A stretch of 11,849 nucleotides of DNA, taken from NCBI GenBank assembly GCA_012032575.1, contig JAAUSP010000200.1:1-11849 (forward strand), read 5' to 3'. The position numbers and the translations under genes are program-made. Positions 6,100 to 11,756 of the stretch are shown here, in pieces (positions within the stretch are counted from its first letter, which is position 1; each line of letters starts with the position of its first letter). The DNA comes from Anaerolineales bacterium. GTDB taxonomy: Bacteria; Chloroflexota; Anaerolineae; 4572-78; J111. The notes beneath the pieces are model-generated. The model saw nothing but the letters and a program-made list of their open reading frames with translations. It had not been told where the DNA came from and searched no databases.

Positions 6100-7116
6100 C
6101 TAACTCAACGCCGGCTGCTCCAGCCGTACCGCCAGGTCCAGCTTAAACTCTGCGGGCAGGTCCAAATTACCGCTCACCCGCTGATGGAGTTGGGGTAGCA
6201 GTTTTACGCCGGCTTCAAAATCAATGATGCGGTTGATCAGGTAAAAGAGGTACATGGTGGTCAGCCAGTTGGTAAACTCCGGTTTGGAATTCATGTGTGC
6301 TTTCATATTAAGCATCACCCAGGAGAAGTGTGCCCAAACATCGTAACAGGTCGAACAATCGCGCGACTCGCCGATGCAGCAGCGTCGGGTGGAGGTGAGG
6401 TTGGGGTTGTAGGCCCGAAAGTGAGCATTATACGGTTTGCCGTTCTGGATGCGGTCTTGATTGATTTGGTTATCGGCGCTGATGCTGCAACACACTTCAT
6501 AGCCCCAATTTTCGTGGTAAAGCCGGCCGCTGGAGATTACCCGGCTAAGGTAGGAGGAGAGCAAAATCCTATCCGGGTAGCGCTCGATCATGCGGTTGAT
6601 CTGGCGGCGCACCTCCTCAAACCCGCGCTCGTGGGCAATATCGCCGCCCTGGTGGGAGAGGTCGCCGTAAAAATTGAACAGGACATAATTACCGTTAGCC
6701 ACACACTCTTCAACCACGCCTTCGATCTGGTGGGCGTTGCCGGTGGTGGTGGTGTAATACCACAAGACGCGCGGGTCGTCTTTGTAATTCTGCAAACCTC
6801 TGGCGAAAATATCGCGTTTGCCGCTGCCGCGCAGAGCAATATCAGTTTCGTGGTCGCCCCAAACCGAAACGGCAATCGGCATATTCTCAAAGCCTTCGTA
6901 GGGGATGCGGCGCAGCCCGTTGGTGACAAGCATCATCCAGAAGTTATCGTAAATCTTTTTGACCCGGTTCAGCATCAGGCTCGGCTCACCCCCGGCCACC
7001 GAGACAAAATTAGTGCCGCGCGCTTTTTCGCGCTCGATGAAGGCATCAAATTCGGCTTCGTCATCGGGCGCTTTGTTTTGTCCATCGCCTCGGCAAAAAA
7101 GTAGCAGCCCTGGCAA
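6100..7116 (-). CDS. Radical SAM segment 2: barrel body and C-terminal Cys region
   Basis: The genuine part begins near 7079 (NKAPDDEAEFDAFIEREKARG). It contains the GGEP motif in FVSVAGGEPSLM, barrel strands such as NFWMMLVTNGLRRIP and IAVSVWGDHETD, a GLYHE-like region, and the cysteine pairs EVCC, RRCC and CSTC. The C-terminal region (HFSWVMLNMKAHMN, WLTTMYLFYLINRIID) is rich in aromatic and hydrophobic residues and looks like a helical cap. The first 14 codons of the open frame (MPGLLLFCRGDGQN) are an out-of-frame reading of segment 1, so the ATG at 7116 is not a real start. Confidence 0.82.
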   Translation of the reverse strand: MPGLLLFCRGDGQNKAPDDEAEFDAFIEREKARGTNFVSVAGGEPSLMLNRVKKIYDNFWMMLVTNGLRRIPYEGFENMPIAVSVWGDHETDIALRGSGKRDIFARGLQNYKDDPRVLWYYTTTTGNAHQIEGVVEECVANGNYVLFNFYGDLSHQGGDIAHERGFEEVRRQINRMIERYPDRILLSSYLSRVISSGRLYHENWGYEVCCSISADNQINQDRIQNGKPYNAHFRAYNPNLTSTRRCCIGESRDCSTCYDVWAHFSWVMLNMKAHMNSKPEFTNWLTTMYLFYLINRIIDFEAGVKLLPQLHQRVSGNLDLPAEFKLDLAVRLEQPALS

Positions 7117-7238
7117 CGAATATTACAGACATGGGTAATATCCACCAAAATAGATTTTAGCGGTCCCGCCTGCCTGATTTGGCTGTACATTTGCTTCAGA
7201 AATGGGTCCTGCAAATACTCCCTTAATTGGCCGGCCAT
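6975..7238 (-). CDS. Radical SAM segment 1: N terminus with CxxxCxxC
   Basis: Residues 1-53 are genuine: a short helical start (QLREYLQDPFLKQMYSQI), then the first strand of the TIM barrel, LKSILVDITHVCNIRCQGCYFFAE, with the cluster-binding cysteines C38, C42 and C45. After the A-run at 7076-7079 the reading continues out of frame to a stop at 6975. The segment alone cannot fold into an enzyme. Confidence 0.8.
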   Translation of the reverse strand: MAGQLREYLQDPFLKQMYSQIRQAGPLKSILVDITHVCNIRCQGCYFFAEAMDKTKRPMTKPNLMPSSSAKKRAALILSRWPGVSRA

Positions 7239-7296
7239 AGTCGTCCCCCCTGATTATGTCTGACATTTTTAGTTGGATGTTGTGGGAATTTTTAAC

Positions 7297-7324
7297 ATTC
7301 TAACTTTTTTTTAATAATTGACAA
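7297..7324 (-). promoter_or_regulatory. Promoter of the radical SAM gene
   Basis: On the minus strand TTGTCA (complement of 7319-7324) and TAGAAT (complement of 7297-7302) are 16 bases apart, with an A8 tract (7305-7312) in the spacer. The leader of about 55 nt contains the odd palindrome ATGTC-T-GACAT (7256-7266), which might be a regulator site. Confidence 0.55.
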
Positions 7325-7346
7325 ATGGGGCCGTGAAATTCAGAAC

Positions 7347-7370
7347 CCTACGCTTTACCTACGCTTTACC
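7347..7370. repeat. 11-bp tandem duplication
   Basis: CCTACGCTTTA occurs twice head to tail (7347-7357 and 7358-7368), followed by CC. It lies between the divergent radical SAM and small membrane protein genes. It could be a slippage product or a direct-repeat protein site. Confidence 0.6.
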
Positions 7371-7419
7371 GTCCCTCTGATCGTCAGCCGGATATGGGAT
7401 TGCAGGCCGGAATTCTCTT

Positions 7420-7449
7420 TTGCGTGGTGATAAGATAGTGATGTAAAAT
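7420..7449 (+). promoter_or_regulatory. Weak candidate promoter for the small membrane protein
   Basis: TTGCGT (7420-7425) and TAAAAT (7444-7449) are 18 bases apart and 30 bases upstream of the ATG at 7480. GAGG (7469-7472) could be a ribosome site. The match is moderate. Confidence 0.35.
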
Positions 7450-7479
7450 GTGCCCGTCAAACTTCACTGAGGTTACTTT

Positions 7480-7683
7480 ATGCTTAATAACCATACGGCT
7501 GTTGAGTTTACCTGGCAGGCGCTCTTGTGGCGCTTGCTGTTAACCCTGTTACTGTTATTGGCCCTGGCCGGTCCGGGCCTGACTTTATTTCGTAGTGTGA
7601 CTAGCCGCAGCGGGACGCGCACGTTGCCGGCGTTGAGCCAGGAAGCCAAAGAAGGCCGCTGGCAAATTGATGTGGAAAAATAG
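7480..7683 (+). CDS. Small predicted single-pass membrane protein of unknown function
   Basis: The 67-residue frame starts at ATG 7480 with GAGG 7 nt upstream and ends at TAG 7681-7683. Residues 12-36 (WQALLWRLLLTLLLLLALAGPGLTL) make one strong membrane helix, followed by a polar tail (SRSGTRTLPALSQEAKEGRWQIDVEK). I do not recognise a family. In its favour are a weak promoter, a ribosome site and a sensible protein-like composition; against it are its small size and an opposing open frame on the other strand (7473-7736), which has no ribosome site. It may equally be a signal-anchored small secreted or lipid-facing protein. Confidence 0.45.
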   Translation: MLNNHTAVEFTWQALLWRLLLTLLLLLALAGPGLTLFRSVTSRSGTRTLPALSQEAKEGRWQIDVEK

Positions 7684-7790
7684 AGGATAGACGCGAAGCA
7701 TGGAAGAGAGAGACGGCGTGTCATCTCGACCCGCACGGCGGGGAGAAACCTCCCATTTTATTCCCCTGTAGTTTTACCTTTAGTTTAGAG

Positions 7791-7840
7791 CAGAATGGGC
7801 AGAATTAACGAATCTTTATTCTATCATTCTGCCCATTCTG
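7791..7840. repeat. 15-bp perfect inverted repeat inside the composite
   Basis: CAGAATGGGCAGAAT (7791-7805) and ATTCTGCCCATTCTG (7826-7840) are perfect arms with a 20-nt loop. The stem is strong in either transcript orientation. No T-run follows directly, so a terminator role is uncertain; it may be a separate repeat family nested in the larger element. Confidence 0.65.
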
Positions 7841-7850
7841 TTCTTATTGC

Positions 7851-7895
7851 ATTACCATAAACTAATCGGTACAATGTATATACATTATCGGTAAT
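7851..7895. repeat. AT-rich palindrome nested in a weak inverted repeat
   Basis: AATGTATATACATT (7873-7886) is a perfect 14-bp palindrome, enclosed by ATTACC (7851-7856) and GGTAAT (7890-7895). It could bind a dimeric protein or be part of the repeat element; no nearby gene makes a regulator role specific. Confidence 0.45.
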
Positions 7896-7910
7896 ACCAA
7901 ATTTTTGACG

Positions 7911-7975
7911 GGATTAACAAGACCTACGGCAGGATTATTTGCTGTTTTTCATCTTGTAAATCCTGTTAATCTTGT
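7911..7975. repeat. Inverted repeat of the GGATTAACAAGA type
   Basis: GGATTAACAAGA (7911-7922) pairs with TCTTGTAAATCC (7952-7963) with one mismatch, and the motif TCCTGTTAATCTTGTC follows at 7961-7976. I recall variants of this motif as common intergenic repeats in environmental genomes; that is memory, not a search. Confidence 0.5.
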
Positions 7976-8102
7976 CTAATTTCAACTCAGCCCGCATGTC
8001 ATTTCACCGTGCTAATCGGCCTCGGAGATTTCTCCCCGCCGTGCGGGTCGAAATGACATGGTTGAGTAGTTACTTGTTAAACACCAGTCCCGGCCTGCCC
8101 CT

Positions 8103-9053
8103 ATGCGACGCTTTTTTTTAACAGTTCTCCTTCTTTGTGCCTTACAAATCTTTCTACCCGTTTCATCCTCCCCCGCTCAGGCCCAATCGCCCGACCCGGT
8201 GGCGGAGCTGATGAGCCGCATGTCGGTGGAGGACAAGGTGGGCCAGCTTTTTCTGGTCCCTTTTTCCGGCTCAAACGCCAACCCCGACGCCGATATATTC
8301 ATGCTTCTGACCGAGTACAAAGTCGGCGGCGTTATCCTGCTGGCCTCCAACAGCAACTTTAACAACGACGCCTCGGCCCCCCGCCAGATTGCCGAATTGA
8401 CCAACAGCCTCAAAACCATCTCGTTTAATACCAACGGCATCCCCCTCTTTGTCGCCATTGACCAGGAAGGTGACGCCTATCCCTACACCCGTATCACCGG
8501 CGGCGTCACCCCCATCCCCAGTCAAATGGCCCTGGGCGCAACCTGGGACACCGCCAAGGCCGAAGCCGTGGGCCAGATTGTCGGCGAAGAGCTGCGGGCG
8601 ATGGGCATTAATTTAGTCCTCGGCCCCGGCCTCGACGTGCTGAACGACCCCCGCCCCACCGGCGCGGGCGACATCGGCATCCGCGTTTTTGGCGGCGACC
8701 CGTTCTGGGTCAGCCAGATGGGCCGGGCCTACATTCGCGGGGTTCACCTGGGCAGCGGCGGCCAGGTGGCAACGGTGGCCAAGCACTTCCCCGGCCACGG
8801 TGGCAGCGACCGCCTGCCCGACCTGGAAGTGGCGACGGTGGATAAATCGTTGCAGGAATTGCAGCGCATCGAACTGCCGCCCTTTTTCACGTCACCGCCG
8901 ACCTGTCCGAGCACCCGGTCTATGCCTCGGATGACGCGCTGGGCGTCACCGACGCGCTCATGTCCAGCCACATTCGCTATCGCGGCTTTCAGGGCGACAT
9001 CCGCCAGTTCACCGTGCCGATCAGCTTCGACGCCGAGGGCATGCGCACCCTGA
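8103..9053 (+). CDS. GH3 segment 1: signal peptide and catalytic barrel N-terminal part
   Basis: The genuine part is residues 1-262 (to about 8887). A hydrophobic signal (RRFFLTVLLLCALQIFLPV) is followed by the GH3 start MSVEDKVGQLFLVPF, the substrate-binding VAIDQEGD (117-124), NLVLGPGLDVLNDPRP and KHFPGHGGSD (217-226). In NagZ-type enzymes the loop after KHFPGHG carries a DSH triad member as acid/base; here it reads SDRLPDLEVATVD, without that His. It may therefore be a subfamily with a different acid/base. The last 54 codons (from TSPPTCPSTRS) are out of frame. Confidence 0.85.
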   Translation: MRRFFLTVLLLCALQIFLPVSSSPAQAQSPDPVAELMSRMSVEDKVGQLFLVPFSGSNANPDADIFMLLTEYKVGGVILLASNSNFNNDASAPRQIAELTNSLKTISFNTNGIPLFVAIDQEGDAYPYTRITGGVTPIPSQMALGATWDTAKAEAVGQIVGEELRAMGINLVLGPGLDVLNDPRPTGAGDIGIRVFGGDPFWVSQMGRAYIRGVHLGSGGQVATVAKHFPGHGGSDRLPDLEVATVDKSLQELQRIELPPFFTSPPTCPSTRSMPRMTRWASPTRSCPATFAIAAFRATSASSPCRSASTPRACAP

Positions 9054-10252
9054 TGTCGCTGCCGGAAATTGCCCCCTGGCGCGAGCGGGGCGGCCTGATT
9101 ATCAGCGATGCCCTAGGGGTGCCGGCGGTGCGCAAACATTACGACCCCTCACTGGAGCAGTTTCCCCACCGCCGGATTGCCAAAGAAGCCTTTCTGGCCG
9201 GCAACGACGTGTTGAGCCTGGTCCAATTTGCCCTGCGCTCGCTCTGGCAGGATCAGTTCCCCAACATTAAAGATACCATTTTCTTCTTCCGCACCGAGTA
9301 TCTCAGCAACCCGACCTTTGCCAAACAGGTGGATGCCTCGGTGGAGCGAATTTTGAGGCTCAAATTTAAGCTTTACGGCCAGCCTGCCCTCGACGCGCTC
9401 AACATTGAGCCGGGCCGCGCCCTGGAAGTCGCCAGCCAGCCCCGTCCGGTGATCAATGAGATTGCCCAGCAAAGCCTGACCCTGCTGTACCCCTCGCTGG
9501 CCGAACTGCGCCAGCGCATCCCGCAGCCGCCCCGCCCCGATCAGAAAATCCTGATTATTTCCGACACCCGCCTGGTGCGCGAATGTTTCACCGACGACTG
9601 CCAGCCAACCGAGGTGCTGCCCCGCCTTGCCTTGCAGGAGACCATTTTGCGCCTGTACGGGCCGGGGGCCAGCGGCCAGATTCAGCCGGAGCAGGTCAGC
9701 AATATCACCTTTTCCGAGTTGAAATCGGCCCTGGGCGGGGTTTTGACGCCGCCGGAGCAGCCCGCCGCGCCCGACCAGCCTAACCCGGTTTTGCAGCTTT
9801 CGCCCGACGAGGTCAAGGCCAGGATTCAGGCCGCCAACTGGCTGATTTTTGCCGCGCTCGATTTGAACACCAGCCGTTTCAGCGACTCCGACGCCCTGAA
9901 ACTTTTTCTGGCCCAGGAGAGCGGCATTTTGCGCGACAAAACCTCGATTGTGCTGGCCCTCAACGCGCCCTACTATCTCGATACCACCGAAATCACCAAG
10001 CTGACCGCCTATTTCGGCGTTTACAGCAAAACCGCGCCCCCACCTCGAAGCGGCGGTGCGCGCCCTTTTTGGCGAAGCCGAGTTTCCCGGCGCGTCGCCG
10101 GTTTCGATGGAGGGCATCGGCTACAGGCTGGTGGATGTACTGGCTCCCAACCCCGATCAGGAGCTGGTCATAGAAACGGTCGAGCTGACCCCGGAGAGCA
10201 ACATCGCCCCGGTCACGGTCAAAGTGCGGGTCGGGCCGATCTTGGATTATAA
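8960..10252 (+). CDS. GH3 segment 2: nucleophile and C-terminal domain
   Basis: Genuine coding begins upstream of the ATG at about 8888 (HVTADLSEHPVYASDDALG), so ATG 8960 is internal. TDALMSSHIRYRGFQG and GGLIISDALGVPAVRK carry the family's catalytic aspartate (SDAL). Next come AGNDVLSLVQFALR, a helical linker, and a sandwich-like domain (KILIISDTRLVRECFTDDC, ANWLIFAALDLNTSRFSDSDALKLFL, SIVLALNAPYYLDTTEITKLTAYFG). True reading ends at the C-run 10037-10041; the tail after YSKTAPP is out of frame. Confidence 0.85.
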   Translation: MSSHIRYRGFQGDIRQFTVPISFDAEGMRTLMSLPEIAPWRERGGLIISDALGVPAVRKHYDPSLEQFPHRRIAKEAFLAGNDVLSLVQFALRSLWQDQFPNIKDTIFFFRTEYLSNPTFAKQVDASVERILRLKFKLYGQPALDALNIEPGRALEVASQPRPVINEIAQQSLTLLYPSLAELRQRIPQPPRPDQKILIISDTRLVRECFTDDCQPTEVLPRLALQETILRLYGPGASGQIQPEQVSNITFSELKSALGGVLTPPEQPAAPDQPNPVLQLSPDEVKARIQAANWLIFAALDLNTSRFSDSDALKLFLAQESGILRDKTSIVLALNAPYYLDTTEITKLTAYFGVYSKTAPPPRSGGARPFWRSRVSRRVAGFDGGHRLQAGGCTGSQPRSGAGHRNGRADPGEQHRPGHGQSAGRADLGL

Positions 10253-10316
10253 CGGCCACCTGGTGCCCGACGAAACCCCGGTCGAAATCCGGCCGTCCTC
10301 AACGAGCGCCAACTGA
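10056..10316 (+). CDS. GH3 segment 3: end of sandwich domain and start of Ig-like region
   Basis: Genuine coding starts at about 10039 with PHLEAAVRALFGEAEFPG, which follows the FGVYSKTA strand of segment 2. VSMEGIGYRLVDVLAPNPDQELVI closes the GH3 C-terminal domain. VTVKVRVGPILDYNGHLVPDETPVEI looks like an Ig-like/invasin-type beta sandwich of the kind added to secreted hydrolases. After 10291-10292 the frame runs off into PSSTSAN and stops. Confidence 0.75.
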   Translation: MRALFGEAEFPGASPVSMEGIGYRLVDVLAPNPDQELVIETVELTPESNIAPVTVKVRVGPILDYNGHLVPDETPVEIRPSSTSAN

Positions 10317-10534
10317 CCTCGGAAATCGCCCACGCGCAGGCCGGCCTGGCCGAAGCCACCCTGACCCTGACCGAGCCGGGCGAGGTCGAGATTTGGGCCG
10401 TAGCCGGGCAGAGCGTCAATTCGCAAAAAATCAGGGTGACGGTGCTGGCTCCGCCCACCCCCACCTTTACCCCGGAAACACCGGCCCCTCACCCCCACGC
10501 CCACCTTCACCCCTACGGCCACGCCGCCGCCTGA
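10292..10534 (+). CDS. GH3 segment 4: Ig-like end and Thr/Pro-rich linker
   Basis: The frame open from 10292 reads AVLNERQLTSEIAHAQAG then ATLTLTEPGEVEIWAVAGQS, the second half of the Ig-like fold, then a Thr/Pro-rich linker APPTPTFTPETPAP. Near 10483-10490 the reading should shift once more to PTPTFTPTATPPP. Such linkers carry extracellular domains away from the membrane in Chloroflexota and similar bacteria. No separate start or ribosome site exists; it is the tail of the GH3 gene. Confidence 0.6.
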   Translation, partial: AVLNERQLTSEIAHAQAGLAEATLTLTEPGEVEIWAVAGQSVNSQKIRVTVLAPPTPTFTPETPAPHPHAHLHPYGHAAA

Positions 10535-10551
10535 CCCCACCGGCGACTCCC

Positions 10552-10827
10552 TCACCCACGCCGCTCGCGCCGGTCGGCCTTCCGCGCTGAGATGATGCGA
10601 ATGACCCGACCTGCCCTGCGGTAACAGTGGCAGACAAGAAGCAGCCGGAGCGACGCGCTCAGGCCAAGAAGGACAAACCGCGCCTCATTCTCAGAATGGT
10701 CTGGGTCGGCGAGAAGGAGTGCCTCCTCGTCGAAGAAGGCGGTCTGCGCCTCTTCGAACGAGACGCCATGTTTCCGCCGATTGGCGGCATCCTTCTCAGC
10801 GTCCCATTCGAACCGTAGCTCTGCCAC
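10552..10827 (-). CDS. brnT: BrnT-family toxin, C-terminal end probably lost
   Basis: The 91-residue product starts at GTG 10827. FEWDAEKDAANRRKHGVSFEEA, the DPDHS and RFVLLGLS middle strands, LLLVCHCYR and the closing VIRIISARKADRRER follow the BrnT pattern (RelE-like fold ribonuclease that stops translation). The usual partner is BrnA, a ribbon-helix-helix antitoxin encoded immediately downstream; here the downstream side is the GH3 junction, so no antitoxin is seen. The gene sits as an integron cassette: 48 nt before its start is GTTGGGC, the end of an attC site. No good Shine-Dalgarno precedes the GTG. The final residues appear replaced by junction sequence (RRG-stop). The family call is strong; activity is uncertain. 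Confidence 0.85.
   Translation of the reverse strand: MAELRFEWDAEKDAANRRKHGVSFEEAQTAFFDEEALLLADPDHSENEARFVLLGLSASLRLLLVCHCYRRAGRVIRIISARKADRRERRG
10555..10565. other. Junction between GH3 gene and integron cassette segment
   Basis: Left of this point the DNA codes on the plus strand for a Thr/Pro-rich linker; right of it the minus strand codes for a BrnT toxin. BrnT stops at 10552-10554 after ARKADRRERRG, where family members usually go on with a few more residues (commonly ...ERxxYE). The cassette's expected attC is absent. Both genes therefore look cut at the same place, so this is a non-cassette-type join, either illegitimate recombination or a chimeric assembly. Confidence 0.6.
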
Positions 10828-10875
10828 AAGCTGACAGTGTAGCTACGTTGTAGTGTAAAGGAGAGCCACGCGGCG

Positions 10876-10989
10876 GCCCAACGGATCGGCGCTCAGCTGC
10901 GGCCGCGCGAAATGCTACCAGGATTCGCGTCGAGCACGGCCGCCGAAGGGCAGGAGCCCGCGGCCGTCAGGTGCAGCGGATTGCTGGGC
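10876..10989 (-). other. Integron attC recombination site of the methyltransferase cassette
   Basis: On the minus strand the site starts with GCCCAGC (complement of 10983-10989, R'' box, one change from RYYYAAC) and ends with GTTGGGC (complement of 10876-10882, R' box, perfect GTTRRRY). The boxes are complementary except one G-T wobble. Inside, CGGCCGCG (10900-10907) and CGCGGCCG (10959-10966) pair perfectly, and the region between folds imperfectly with extra bases, as attC sites do. Its 114-nt length lies in the usual range. It separates two minus-strand cassette genes at the expected place, just after one gene's stop and before the next gene's leader. Confidence 0.75.
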
Positions 10990-11033
10990 AGCGCGCTTTC
11001 GAAGCATGCGCTTGGGGACAGACCCACCGATAC

Positions 11034-11711
11034 TCAGAAGTCCACGAAGTACCGGAAGTGCCGGGCGTCCTCCGCCGAGGACGTGCGCAACGCGACCCAA
11101 GTGTGCTCGTCGTCTGGTCGCGAAGACTCTTCAACCCGCCAAGCAAGGTTGTTTAGATAGAACGAGACCGCTCGTCGAACGCCCGGAAGATCGTAGTCAT
11201 CCACGAGGATCACGCCGCCCCTCGGCAGAAGACGCCCGAGGTAGAAGAGATCGAGGAAGACCGCATCGAAGCGGTGGTTTCCGTCCACGAACGCAAGGTC
11301 GAACTCGCGGCCAGCCTTGAGAAATGCTGGGAGTGCCGTCTGGGAGATCTCTTCGTGGAGCTCCACAAGCGACGCGACGCCTGCTTCCTCAAGGGCCTGA
11401 AGGCCGCGGTTAGCGAATCCTTCCGACTGAAACGGGTCTAGCACCACGTGCCGGGCATGAGGATCGGCGGATCGTACGAGGCCGTCGCAGATGTGGAGAG
11501 CGGAAAGACCAAAGCCCAGCCCGACCTCGACCGTCTTGGCGGCGCGCTCGCGGAGCACCCACCGCGTCAGCGCCTCCCCCTCGGCCGGGCTGATGGCAAC
11601 GGTCCGAACGTCGTGTCGTATGGGTGGATCCGCAGCAGTAGCAATCGAGTCGCCCGCAAACAAGCGATCGATGATTGATCGCACTCGCTCGGACGCGTCT
11701 TCGATCTCCAG
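11034..11711 (-). CDS. Class I SAM-dependent methyltransferase (Methyltransf_24-like) in an integron cassette
   Basis: The frame is open from GTG 11777 (247 aa), but that GTG lies inside the upstream attC. A perfect AGGAGG (complement of 11719-11724) sits 7 nt before CTG 11711 in the same frame, so I propose the rare start CTG, giving 225 residues. Numbered from the 11777 GTG: motif I EVGLGFGLSALH (84-95), the acidic residue of VVLD (111-114), FDLAFVDGNHRFD (159-171) and GGVILVDDYD (187-196). These define the Rossmann fold of O-methyltransferase-like enzymes near the CmcI/Methyltransf_24 group. The substrate cannot be told. The C terminus (RYFVDF) is natural, and the attC starts 44 bases beyond the stop. 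GTTGGGC lies 46 nt upstream of the start, which is the standard cassette layout. Confidence 0.85.
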   Translation of the reverse strand: MEIEDASERVRSIIDRLFAGDSIATAADPPIRHDVRTVAISPAEGEALTRWVLRERAAKTVEVGLGFGLSALHICDGLVRSADPHARHVVLDPFQSEGFANRGLQALEEAGVASLVELHEEISQTALPAFLKAGREFDLAFVDGNHRFDAVFLDLFYLGRLLPRGGVILVDDYDLPGVRRAVSFYLNNLAWRVEESSRPDDEHTWVALRTSSAEDARHFRYFVDF

Positions 11712-11756
11712 CTGTGTTCCTCCTCTACGAGTGAATTGAGTCTGTCGTTTCGCGCT

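Larger units (their letters stand above)
6100..7238 (-). pseudogene. Radical SAM enzyme with C-terminal cysteine cluster; one frameshift
   Basis: Whole-gene entry. ATG at 7238 follows AGGGGGG 6 nt upstream; stop TAG at 6100-6102. One missing A in the run complementary to 7076-7079 separates two frames; adding it joins AEAMD-KN-KAPDDEAE and gives a 379-residue protein, a normal length. Residues C38, C42, C45 form the CxxxCxxC motif (CNIRCQGC) that holds the [4Fe-4S] cluster for cleaving S-adenosylmethionine; VAGGEP (about 81-86) is the SAM-binding GGE motif. C-terminal cysteines at 250, 251, 287, 288, 295 and 298 suggest a second Fe-S cluster, as in SPASM/twitch-type enzymes. The substrate is unknown. 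The closest broad group would be uncharacterised radical SAM proteins; an HpnH-like role is possible but not supported here. Confidence 0.8.
7719..8058. mobile_element. MITE-like composite bounded by 35-bp inverted REP-like arms
   Basis: The left arm 7719-7753 (begins TGTCATCTCGACCCGCACGG) and the right arm 8024-8058 are inverted copies that match at 33 of 35 positions. Each arm can also fold alone: CCCGC-ACG-GCGGG plus flanking TTTC/GAAA or GGAGATTTCTCC. This is like inverted pairs of REP units moved by RAYT-type transposases. A third partial unit lies inside (CATGTCATTTCACCG, 7995-8009). There is no transposase and no clear target duplication. The element fills most of the 419-base gene-free gap between the small membrane protein and the GH3 gene. 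Confidence 0.6.
8103..10590 (+). pseudogene. Secreted GH3-family glycosidase (beta-N-acetylglucosaminidase/beta-glucosidase-like) with Ig-like and Thr/Pro-rich tail; about four frameshifts
   Basis: Whole-gene entry. ATG at 8103 opens a signal peptide with likely cleavage after AQA (residue 27). Shifts: T-run 8883-8887 (one T missing), C-run 10037-10041 (one C extra), 10291-10292 (one G missing), and about 10483-10490 (one base extra). After repair the chain reads: GH3 N-terminal barrel with KHFPGHG (217-223) and nucleophile Asp in IISDAL (about 336), a C-terminal domain with LIISDTRLVRE, an Ig-like region, then a Thr/Pro-rich tail (PPTPTFTPETPAP, PTFTPTATPPP). GH3 enzymes hydrolyse beta-linked sugars with retention. 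The product is probably exported and attached to or near the envelope by the tail. No Shine-Dalgarno is visible. The gene's true 3' end is not present: its sequence meets the integron segment at about 10555-10565. Confidence 0.8.

Noticed and set aside
7473..7736. Minus-strand open frame (87 codons) opposite the small membrane protein
   Set aside because: No ribosome site, mixed composition, and it enters the repeat arm at 7719.
7684..8102. A transposase or other gene inside the repeat composite
   Set aside because: No open frame of useful length or ribosome site is seen; only repeats.
9149..10117. Long minus-strand open frame (322 codons) opposite the GH3 gene
   Set aside because: It is a shadow of the GC-rich GH3 coding strand; it shows no domain and crosses the real frame of a recognised family.
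11006..11320. Plus-strand frame in the methyltransferase cassette
   Set aside because: The minus strand has SAM-binding motifs and an AGGAGG leader; the plus frame is Arg/Pro-rich shadow sequence.
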